Positions 18,125 through 26,269 of a stretch of DNA of 64,000 bases are shown in pieces. Position 1 is the stretch's first letter; every line of letters begins with the position of its first letter. Below the pieces are notes generated by a model. It had not been told where the DNA came from. It was given only the letters and a program-made list of their open reading frames with translations, and searched no databases. A program made the position numbers and the translations under genes. Source of the DNA: CAVSNH01 sp963729275 (GTDB lineage Bacteria > Actinomycetota > Acidimicrobiia > Acidimicrobiales > RAAP-2); the NCBI GenBank assembly GCA_963729275.1, contig CAVSNH010000002.1, forward strand, positions 1-64,000. Direction: 5' to 3'.

Positions 18125-18237
18125 ACGGTGAGCCTTGAAGGATGACGCCCGCATCCGTTGCGGAGATGAGCGCAGGACCTTTGATGGGGTGAACGAGCGA
18201 TGCACGCGTGAGGCCGAGCGGGTCCACGACGAGCCGC

Positions 18238-18930
18238 TCAGGTGCCCGTGGCGTCCGTCCGTCGATCTTGTGCCGAGCGTTCGGCCAGACGGGTGGCATA
18301 GGTGGCGGCCTGGGTTCGCCGTTCCATGCCGAGCTTCGTCAACAAGTTGGACACATAGTTCTTGACCGTCTTCTCTGCGAGATAGAGGTTCGCCGCGATC
18401 TGTCGGTTGGTCTGGCCGTCGGCCACGAGGTCGAGGATGCGACGCTCCTGAGGAGTGAGGCTGGCCAACAGAGGATCGGCGTCGGGGCCCCGGCCGAGCC
18501 GCTCGAGGACCCGCTCGGCGAGGGCCGGATCGAGCAGTGACTGGCCGCTCGCCACCTTGCGGAGATCGTCGAGAAGGCTGTTGGAGCCCACCTGCTTGAG
18601 CACGTAGCCCGAGGCGCCGGCCATGATGGCCGCAAACAAGGCCTCGTCGTCCGCATAGGAGGTCAACATCACGCAGGCGACGTCGGGGACGCTCGATCGG
18701 ATCTCTCGGCAGACCTCGACGCCACTCCCGTCCGGGAGCCGCACGTCGAGAAGGGCGATGTGGGGCCGGGTGGGAGGGATGCGGTCCAGTGCCTCCCCGG
18801 CCGTGGCCGCCTCGCCGACCACGGTGAAGTCCACATCGCCTTCGAGTAGAGCTCGGAGGCCCGTACGGACGATCTCGTGATCGTCGAGGAGAAAGACACG
18901 AACGGGCACGGCACGATTTCCATCCGTCAT
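18238..18930 (-). CDS. devR: DosR/DevR-like NarL-family response regulator
   Basis: This 230-residue response regulator has a receiver domain with the acidic pair in VFLLDDHEIVRTGL and phosphoacceptor Asp62 in LLDVRLPDGSG. The output domain is a LuxR/NarL helix-turn-helix. The recognition helix region AEKTVKNYVSNLLTKLGMER is nearly identical to that of M. tuberculosis DosR, including the Lys-Thr-Val-Lys-Asn stretch that contacts DNA there. That conservation fits the dormancy-like boxes found throughout the window. The ATG at 18930 has GGGAG upstream; a longer frame to 19182 would overlap the kinase gene. It is divergent from the kinase, unlike the mycobacterial devRS operon, and no clear box precedes it. 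Confidence 0.9.
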   Translation of the reverse strand: MTDGNRAVPVRVFLLDDHEIVRTGLRALLEGDVDFTVVGEAATAGEALDRIPPTRPHIALLDVRLPDGSGVEVCREIRSSVPDVACVMLTSYADDEALFAAIMAGASGYVLKQVGSNSLLDDLRKVASGQSLLDPALAERVLERLGRGPDADPLLASLTPQERRILDLVADGQTNRQIAANLYLAEKTVKNYVSNLLTKLGMERRTQAATYATRLAERSAQDRRTDATGT

Positions 18931-19080
18931 ACCCGGACGCTCCCGTAAATGATTCTCCCTGTCCTGGCGGTCATCGGTTGATGCATTGCCGAAAAACAGA
19001 GCCCTTCTGGCTGCCGAGATGTACGAACATGGTAGCGTCCGGTGGGTAGCGCATCGGTGAGGGCGCCCAGGAAAAGAGCC

Positions 19081-20218
19081 GTGCCTTTCCATTCGATCGA
19101 AGATCCAGTCAAGCTTCGTAGGGTTCTCGAAGCCGCTCTTCTGATCGAGGCCGACCTCGACCTGCCCACGCTCTTGCGCCACATCGTCGAGGAAGCCCGC
19201 TCGATGACCAATGCCCGTTACGGCGCCCTCGGCGTGCTCAACGACGAAGGCAATGGCCTGGCCGAGTTCATCACCGTGGGACTTGATCCAGAGGACGAGA
19301 AGCGGATCGGCCTACGACCGACAGGAAAAGGAATCCTCGGACGGCTGATCATCCATCCCGAGCCCCTGCGCCTGGGCCAGTTGAGCTCCCACGAAGACAG
19401 CTTCGGGGTTCCCGCCAATCATCCGCCGATGACCTCGTTCCTAGGAGTGCCCATCGCCATCCGGGACGAGGTCTACGGCAATCTGTATCTCACCGACAAG
19501 ATCGGATGGTCTGAGTTCACGAACGACGACGAAGCGCTCGTCGGCTCGTTGGCCATTGCCGCCGGCATCGCCATCGAAAACGCCCGTCTCCACCAGAGAG
19601 TGCAGGAGGTTGTCCGTCTTCGAGGAGCGGGACCGCCTGGCCCGGGACCTCCACGACACCGTCATCCAGCGATTGTTCGCCATCGGACTCTCACTGCAGA
19701 GCATCGTCGGCTCGTCAGCCCAGGTTCCGGGTGCGGAACGTCTCCAAAAAATCGTCGCCGACATCGATGACACCATTCGACAGGTCCGGACGAGCATCTT
19801 CGAGCTCGGATCTGACGAGCTTCACCAAGGCGTCCGGGCCAACGTGGTTGCTCTCCTGCGAGAGCTCATCCCGGTTGTCGGATTCGAGGTCCACGCGTCG
19901 TTCGACGGCCCGATCGACACCGCCGTGTCGGATCCACTCTCGGAGCATCTGTTGGCGGTCATCAGAGAGGCCATCACCAACGTCGGCAAGCATGCCGAGG
20001 CGAGGACGGCGAAGGTGGCCATAAGCGTCGGCGACGGTCATTGCGTCCTGCGGATCTCCGACAACGGGAAGGGCATCGCCGCCAACCCAGAGCGGGTCGG
20101 CGGATTCGGCCTCGGCAACCTCCGCCGTCGGGCCGAGAAGCTCTCCGGCGACTTCGACATCGAGAGTCCTGCCAGCGGGGGCACCGACCTCACCTGGCGG
20201 GTTCCCCTCTCCGCCTGA
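19081..20218 (+). pseudogene. DosS/DosT-like GAF sensor histidine kinase with a frameshift
   Basis: One GAF domain (residues about 20-170) followed by a HisKA_3 kinase core. In the GAF domain, SFGVPANHPPMTSFLGVPI contains a histidine (about residue 114) aligned with the heme ligand His149 of DosS, and GNLYLTDK keeps the distal-pocket tyrosine region. The phosphorylated histidine is in RDLHDTVIQRLF (about 190), and the ATPase domain has AITNVGKHA and GFGLGNLRRRAE. DosS has two GAF domains, here there is one. One extra base near 19608 (GAGGTTGTCC) breaks the frame between VQE and LSVFEERD. GTG 19081 is chosen for AGGA upstream. It likely senses O2, NO, CO or redox state and acts on the divergent regulator. 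Confidence 0.8.
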
Positions 20219-20278
20219 ACCACCGGCGTCAGAAACAGCATCGGGAAGTCGGAGGTGCCGGTCCGGGACCGCCTTTTC

Positions 20279-20321
20279 GGGACCTTGTCCCCTACCGTTT
20301 TGCTCCTCCGTTCCATATCGT
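20279..20321 (+). promoter_or_regulatory. Dormancy-box promoter for beta-PGM/GH65 genes
   Basis: Box GGGACCTTGTCCCCT at 20279-20293, with a good -10-like TATCGT at 20316-20321. The ATG at 20339 lies 46 bp past the box. Confidence 0.7.
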
Positions 20322-20338
20322 GAGGTGACAGCACGCGG

Positions 20339-21205
20339 ATGGTCCGCGCGCCGTTGGCTGAGGCCGCCGGGCCGAGTAGCCCTACGAGCATCGAAGGAAC
20401 CGTGACGACCCCGACGGACGAGCCGCTGGCCGCGACTACAGCAACAGCAATGGGACCTTGGGACCTCGACGCCATCGTCTTCGACATGGATGGAGTCGTC
20501 ACCGATACGGCGACGATGCATGCTCGGTGCTGGAAGCGTGTCTTCGATCGCTTTCTCAAACTTCGATCGGAGGCCAGCGGGTTTCCCTTCGAACCATTTG
20601 AGCCCTCCGACTACCTGCATTTCGTCGATGGAAAGCCCCGCTACGACGGTGTGGCAAGCTTCCTCGCCTCCCGTGGCATCTCCCTTGCACAGGGCAGCCC
20701 CAGCGATCCGCCGGGCTACGACACCATTTGTGCGCTGGGGAATCTGAAAGACCAAGAGTTCGAACAAGACGTGACAACTCATGGCGCACGGCCGTATGTG
20801 TCGAGCCTTGCCTTCATCGAGGAGGCGCGAGCTCAAGGAGTGAAGACCGCGCTCATCACGTCGAGCCGTCACGGGCGCCCCTTGCTGCAATCGGCTGGAA
20901 TCACCGATCTGTTCGACGCCATCGTCGACGGAGTGGACAGCGATCAACGGCATCTGGCCGGCAAACCCGATCCTGCCATCTACCTCACCGCGGCCGGTCT
21001 GCTGTCGGTACCTCCAGGCCGGAGCGCCGTGGTAGAGGATGCCTTGGCCGGAGTCGAGGCCGGGCGCCGAGGCTGCTTCGGCCTAGTCGTCGGGGTCGAT
21101 CGCGGAGCGGGTACCGGCGAGCTATTGGCCCGTGGCGCCGACATCGTGGTGTCCGATCTGTCCGAGCTCGAGGTGGACGAGACAGGGATCAACCGGCCGG
21201 CATGA
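20339..21205 (+). CDS. Beta-phosphoglucomutase-like HAD hydrolase
   Basis: This 288-residue HAD-superfamily protein has motif I FDMDGVVTDTATMHARCW, where the second Asp is the general acid/base of phosphoglucomutases. Motif II is ALITSSRHGRP, with LAGKPDPAIYL and motif IV VVEDALAGVEAGRRGCFGLV. It should interconvert beta-glucose 1-phosphate and glucose 6-phosphate. Its stop overlaps the GH65 start (ATGA); together they phosphorolyse an alpha-glucoside and feed the product into glycolysis. The first 40 residues are poorly conserved, so a later start is possible. Rv3400/Rv3401 form a similar pair. Confidence 0.87.
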   Translation: MVRAPLAEAAGPSSPTSIEGTVTTPTDEPLAATTATAMGPWDLDAIVFDMDGVVTDTATMHARCWKRVFDRFLKLRSEASGFPFEPFEPSDYLHFVDGKPRYDGVASFLASRGISLAQGSPSDPPGYDTICALGNLKDQEFEQDVTTHGARPYVSSLAFIEEARAQGVKTALITSSRHGRPLLQSAGITDLFDAIVDGVDSDQRHLAGKPDPAIYLTAAGLLSVPPGRSAVVEDALAGVEAGRRGCFGLVVGVDRGAGTGELLARGADIVVSDLSELEVDETGINRPA

Positions 21206-23638
21206 ACCCCGAGCCGGATGGGATTGAACACGATCCTCCCGTCCTCGACGAATGGTTCCTTCGTTACGATCATTTCGAGGCGGAACACGAACAGGTGCGT
21301 GAGGCGCTCTGCACCCTGGGGAACGGCTATTTCGCCACCCGCGGGGCAGCGCCGGAGAGCCGAGCCGACGGAACGCACTATCCGGGAACGTACGTCGCTG
21401 GACTCTACGACCGCCGCTCGACTCAGATAGCCGGACGATTGGTCGAGAACGAGAGCATGGTGAATCTGCCCAATTGGCTCCCGCTCACGTTTCGGATCGA
21501 CGAGGGGCCATGGCTCGATCTGGCAGAAGCTGAGTTCCTCGAGTACTCACAGGAGCTCAACCTCCGACAGGCCATCCTCAACCGCCGGCTCCGGCTGGCC
21601 GATTCTGCCGGACGCGTGACATCCGTCGAACAGCGCCGGTTCGTCAGCATGGCCAATCCCCATCTGGCCGGGCTCGAGCGTCGTCGTTCGCCCGGAAAAC
21701 TGGTCGGGCCACCTGACCGTTCGCTCCACGCTCGACGGGAGCGTCTACAACAGCGGGGTTGCCCGCTATCTCCAGTTCGACGAGCGGCATCTTGTCGGCC
21801 ACAAAACGGCGGAGATCGACGAGGAGACCATCGCCCTGTCCGCGGTGACCGGTCAGTCGGGGATCTGCGTGGCTCAGGCTGCCAGGACGAGGTTCTGGCA
21901 CAGCGGGATGCCGGTTACTCGACAACGTTGCGTCGTCACCGGAACAGAGGTGATCGCCCACGAGGCAACCATGGAGGTCTCGGCTCAGGAGTCGATCCGC
22001 GCCGAGAAGATGGTCAGCCTGTACACGTCACGGGACCACTCCGTCAGCGACCCCCTGACCGAGGCGTCCACGTGGATTCGACGCGTCGGTCACTTCGAGC
22101 AGGTGTTCCACGATCATGCGGCGGAATGGGAGGACCTATGGAATCGGTTCGCCATAGAAGTCGACGGCTGTGGCCCCATCGCCGGCCTGGCACTGCACCT
22201 CCACATCTTCCACCTGCTGCAGACCGCTTCGCGCAACACGATCGACCGCGACGTCGGAGTTCCGGCGCGGGGGTTGCACGGCGAGGCTTACCGAGGTCAC
22301 ATCTTCTGGGACGAGCTCTTCATCTATCCGTACCTCAATCTGCATCTTCCCGCGCTCGTTCGGTCCCTGCTCCTCTATCGATATCGAAGACTCCCCGAAG
22401 CGCGGTGGGCCGCCCACGAGTCGGGCCTGTCGGGCGCCATGTACCCGTGGCAGAGCGGCAGCAACGGACGTGAGGAAGCCCAATCGGTGCACCTCAATCC
22501 ACTCTCTGGGCGGTGGATGGCGGATGCATCTCACCTACAGCGTCACATCGGGGCGGCCATCGCCTTCAACATCTGGCAGTACTACCAGGCCACCGAAGAC
22601 ACCGATTTCCTGGTCATCTACGGGGCCGAGATGATCTTCGAGATCGCCCGATTCTGGGCCAGCATCGCCACCTACGATCCAGATCGCGACCGGTACGAGA
22701 TCGTGGGCGTGATGGGCCCGGACGAGTATCACGACGGGTACGTGGGAGCCGACGAGCCCGGCCTCAAGAACAACAGCTACACGAACGTGATGGCGGTATG
22801 GGTACTTATACGAGCACTCGATCTCTTGGAGATCCTTCCTGAGCCTCGCAGGAATGAGCTCCGAGACCGACTCTCGTTGGACGACGACGAGGTCGCTCGG
22901 TGGACCGATGTGAGCCGAAAGATGCGCATCGTCTTCCATCGCGACGGCGTCATCAGTCAGTTCGAAGGGTACGAGGATCTCGCCGAGCTGGACTGGGATG
23001 GCTATCGAGAGCGCTACGGAGACATCGCCCGACTCGATCGTATTCTCGAGTCGGAGGGGAAGACCCCGAACTCCTACAAGGCGTCGAAACAGGCCGACGT
23101 CCTCATGCTCTTCTACCTGCTTTCGGCGGGCGAGCTGCAGGCCATCTTCGATCGGCTCGGATACGACTTCGACGCGACCAGCCTTCACAGGACGATCGAC
23201 TACTACCTCCAGCGCACCTCCCACGGCTCCACATTGAGCCGAGTCGTGCACAGCTGGGTCTTGTCGCGATCCGACCGCGACCAGTCGTTGGAGTTTCTCG
23301 AGGAGGCTCTCCGCAATGACCTTGACGACACCCAGGGCGGGACCACCGGTGAAGGAGTCCACTTGGGAGCCATGGCCGGCACGGTCGACCTTCTCCAGCG
23401 CTGCTATCTGGGCATCGAAACCCGCGACGATGCCATCTGGTTCAACCCGCAACTCCCCCAGGAGATCCACCGTCTGACCCTCGATCTCAGATACCGGGGG
23501 CGAATGATGAATGTCATGGTGGACGACGGCCGCCTCGCCGTAGAGATCAGGGACGGGGCGGACGGCACCGTCCGCGTCGGGTTGGGCGGTGTGGTGGCTG
23601 AGCTGAAGGCCGGTGAGCGCCGCCAAGTCGTCCTCTGA
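21202..23638 (+). pseudogene. GH65 family glycoside phosphorylase with a frameshift
   Basis: About 810 residues when joined: GH65 N-terminal domain (LGNGYFATRGAAPES), catalytic (alpha/alpha)6 barrel and C-terminal domain. The likely catalytic acid is the Glu of MGPDEYHDGYVGADEPGLKN; KQADVLMLFYLL and RTSHGSTLSRVVHSWV are also typical. Family members phosphorolyse trehalose, maltose or kojibiose to beta-glucose 1-phosphate; the sugar cannot be assigned here. One extra base near 21679 breaks the frame (GLE then VVVRPENWSGHL). It is either a pseudogene or an assembly error. It is coupled to the beta-phosphoglucomutase gene. Confidence 0.8.
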
Positions 23639-23734
23639 TCGCTGGCGGGACCGCCGCCCGATCCGTCGGCCCGACTAGAAAGTGCCGGATCATGGTCGTC
23701 ATACCTGATCAAGCCCCCGATTCGTCGGTCAATA

Positions 23735-23778
23735 AGGGCCGAAGGTCCCTGGAGCTGGCCGGGCTTCTCGCCGACACT
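23735..23778 (+). promoter_or_regulatory. Dormancy box upstream of the FtsX/LolD-type ABC transporter
   Basis: A very strong box, AGGGCCGAAGGTCCC, at 23735-23749. Read rightward it has a -10-like GACACT at 23773-23778, but its polarity fits leftward transcription better. The ABC permease starts 163 bp downstream. See the separate finding on the leftward possibility. Confidence 0.6.
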
Positions 23779-23912
23779 GGGGGGAGGCCTGCCAATCGGG
23801 CGCGGTCTGAGAGGGCAGACTTGAAGGTCAGGAATGAGATGACGTCAGTGTCCCAGTGCCCGCCGAGTCCACAGCGGCAATGGACCGGTCGCGGGCTCGA
23901 TAGAGGGATGAG

Positions 23913-25031
23913 ATGACGTTCTTCGATCTCGTCATCCGCAATATCTGGTCCAAGAAGGCCCGCTCGATCGGGCTGGCCTGTGCGGTGGCGATCGCCGTCA
24001 TGGCCGTTGTAACCCTGGCCGTCACGAGCAGCGGTCTCGAGCAGTCGGCGGCGGCCATCATCTCGGTCGGCAAGGCTGACGTGACGGTGGTCCAGAAGGG
24101 GGCGTCCAGCGTCCTCTCGAGCACCATCGATCGAGACGAGCTGGCCCGAATCCAGGCCACCCCCGGAGTGGCGAGCGCCGTGGGCGTCCTCGTGGAGACG
24201 CAGGACATCAACGCCGAGAACCCCGTGTTCATCGAGATCGGCATCAATCCCGGCGACCTCACCGCGTTCGGCGTCAAGGTCGTGGCCGGGCGTGCGTACG
24301 CTCAGACCGCCACCAATCAGGTGATGCTCGGTTGGCGGGCAGCGGCCAATTTGGGTCTTCACATCGGCGATTCGTTCAAGGCCAACGGCACGACCAACAC
24401 GGTCGTGGGCATCTTCTCGACCGGGAACGCCTTTGGGGATGCTGGGGCGATGTTCCCGCTGCCGGCGATTCAGGGCTACAACCGAGTGCCGGGCATCGTC
24501 ACGCTCGTCTTCGTCCGGGATCTCCCCGGCGCCTCGGCGGCGCGAGTCGCTCAGCGCATCCAACAGGACCAACCCGAGTTGACCACCATCCGGACTGCGA
24601 ATCAGTTCGGTCGAGCCGACCAAGACCTGGTGTACCTCCAGGCCGCAGTCAACGGCAGCACCGTCCTCGCCATCCTCATCGGGGCAGTGATCATCGGCAA
24701 CACCATGCTGCTGTCCCTGTTCGAGCGAACCCGCGAATTCGGGCTGCTGCGGGCGGTTGGCTGGACTCGAAAGCGAGTCGTGAGCCTCCTGCTGGGCGAG
24801 AGCCTTCTGCTCGCCGTCTTCGGCGCCGCCATCGGCGTGGTTCTGTCCTTCGTGGTCACCGCAGTCATCGCCCGGCTCCCGGCGCTCAGGGGGATCCTGC
24901 ACCCGAACTTCACGGAGTCGGCCTTCGAACGCGCTCTCTTCACCGCGTTGGTCATGACCCTGATCGGCGCCGTCTATCCGACCGCCCGCGCCGCCATCCT
25001 CTCCCCGCTCAAGGCCCTCAGCTATGAGTGA
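23913..25031 (+). CDS. FtsX/MacB-type ABC transporter permease
   Basis: This 372-residue permease has an N-terminal membrane helix, a periplasmic MacB-like domain (about 50-240) and three C-terminal helices with the FtsX motif REFGLLRAVGWTRKRVVSLL. It would work in lipoprotein or peptide export, or as a mechanotransmitter, with the ATPase encoded next to it. The two genes overlap by 8 bp. The substrate is not evident. Confidence 0.87.
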   Translation: MTFFDLVIRNIWSKKARSIGLACAVAIAVMAVVTLAVTSSGLEQSAAAIISVGKADVTVVQKGASSVLSSTIDRDELARIQATPGVASAVGVLVETQDINAENPVFIEIGINPGDLTAFGVKVVAGRAYAQTATNQVMLGWRAAANLGLHIGDSFKANGTTNTVVGIFSTGNAFGDAGAMFPLPAIQGYNRVPGIVTLVFVRDLPGASAARVAQRIQQDQPELTTIRTANQFGRADQDLVYLQAAVNGSTVLAILIGAVIIGNTMLLSLFERTREFGLLRAVGWTRKRVVSLLLGESLLLAVFGAAIGVVLSFVVTAVIARLPALRGILHPNFTESAFERALFTALVMTLIGAVYPTARAAILSPLKALSYE

Positions 25032-25698
25032 CCCACCCAGCGAGCCACTCGCCGTCGATGTCCTTGGCGCCACCCGAGTCTTCCCGGGGCCGGTCGTCGC
25101 GCTGTCGGGCGTGAACCTCGCCGTCAGCTACGGCGAATCAGTGGCCATCACGGGGCCGTCCGGCTGTGGGAAGTCGACCCTGCTTCACCTGCTCGCCGGG
25201 ATCGACAGCCCCACGTCGGGGACGGTCTCGGTTGGAGGCAGCGACCTCGCCTCGCACCGCGACCTGAGCAGGTTCCGGCGGAACGAGGTCGGCCTCGTCT
25301 TCCAGTTCCACAACCTATTGCCCCAGCTCAACGCCCTCGCCAACGTGGAGCTTCCCATGTTCGGGACGGGAGCATCGCCGTCGCGGCGCAAGCAGCGGGC
25401 CACGGCTCTTCTCGCCGACGTCGACCTCGAGAACTGCGGGCATCGCCTCCCGACCGAGCTCTCCGGCGGTGAGCGACAGCGGGTGGCCATCGCCCGGGCG
25501 TTGGCCAACGATCCCAAGGTGCTTCTCGCCGACGAGCCCACAGGCAGCCTGGATTCCGCTTCGACCAGCCGGTTCCTCGACCTCCTCGGGCGCCTCGGTC
25601 AAGAGGGTATGACCATCGTCATGGTGACCCACGACGCCGGTGTCGCTGCCCACGCCGATCGCATCGTCGAGATGCGGGACGGCGCAATCGTCGAGTGA
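25024..25698 (+). CDS. LolD/MacB-type ABC transporter ATPase
   Basis: This 224-residue ABC ATPase has Walker A GPSGCGKSTLLHLLAG, Q-loop VFQFHNLLPQL, signature LSGGERQRVAIARAL, Walker B KVLLADEPTGSLD and H-loop MVTHD. It is translationally coupled to the FtsX-type permease. The family couples ATP hydrolysis to mechanical action on periplasmic or membrane substrates. Confidence 0.9.
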   Translation: MSDPPSEPLAVDVLGATRVFPGPVVALSGVNLAVSYGESVAITGPSGCGKSTLLHLLAGIDSPTSGTVSVGGSDLASHRDLSRFRRNEVGLVFQFHNLLPQLNALANVELPMFGTGASPSRRKQRATALLADVDLENCGHRLPTELSGGERQRVAIARALANDPKVLLADEPTGSLDSASTSRFLDLLGRLGQEGMTIVMVTHDAGVAAHADRIVEMRDGAIVE

Positions 25699-25994
25699 AG
25701 GTGAGACCTCGAGCTCGGTGGTCGCAGCCACATCCTGAATGCTGCCCTCCGCCATTCCGCAATCGACGGCCGCCCAGCGGTTGCCATCGTCTGGTTCGGA
25801 TGCGGAGTTCCGGCGCGTCGGGCGCGATGGCCTCTACCATTGGCTGACGTGGCGACGGCCATGGGTGACGGTGACGCCGCCTCCCAGCGGCGGCTCGGGC
25901 CTCCCGTTGAGCTTGTAGACCTGTTCGCCGTCCACTGTCTCGTTGCGATCAATAGCGAGACCAACCAATTGGGCTCGGCGAGCCGAACAGCTGT

Positions 25995-26177
25995 CTATGC
26001 CTGGTCCGTTGCGTCGAGTTGGGACTGGATCTGAAGAAGCCGTTCTCGGCGATCCCGCAGCTGCCGACGGTAACTTGGGTTGTCGGTGTCGGCGATCTCG
26101 CTGCTCATGTCCGAGAGGACCTGGTCCAGAGTGCTACGTAGCTCCTCAGCGCAAGGCGCCGATAGTTCCAACATCAT
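25995..26177 (-). CDS. Small conserved-looking helical protein
   Basis: This 60-residue protein is charged and probably two helices (LRSTLDQVLSDMSSEIADTD, then NPSYRRQLRDRRERLL). The IADTDNPSYRR pattern looks like a small actinobacterial family I have seen but cannot name. The ATG at 26177 has AGGAGG upstream. It has its own degenerate dormancy box 62 bp upstream, lies just after the pyruvate kinase-like gene on the same strand, and may also be read from it. Confidence 0.68.
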   Translation of the reverse strand: MMLELSAPCAEELRSTLDQVLSDMSSEIADTDNPSYRRQLRDRRERLLQIQSQLDATDQA

Positions 26178-26211
26178 GCCGTGAATCCTCCTGTCCGTGG
26201 AATCGCACCTC

Positions 26212-26254
26212 ATCGTGCTGCCTGATCCGGGATCAGCACAGGGCCGAACGACCG
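26212..26254 (-). promoter_or_regulatory. Degenerate dormancy-box promoter for small gene at 26177
   Basis: AGGGCCGAACGACCG at 26240-26254 has one perfect half-site and a poor second one. CACGAT at 26212-26217, at exactly the usual distance, supports it. Confidence 0.5.
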
Positions 26255-26269
26255 TAATGGCAGATTTGA

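Noticed and set aside
18174..18188. AGGACCTTTGATGGG upstream of the DUF3048 gene
   Set aside because: Only one half-site matches; the other is unrelated.
23709..25073. Open frame of 454 codons on the minus strand
   Set aside because: It is the antisense shadow of the FtsX-type permease gene; composition is low-complexity and no family motif is present.
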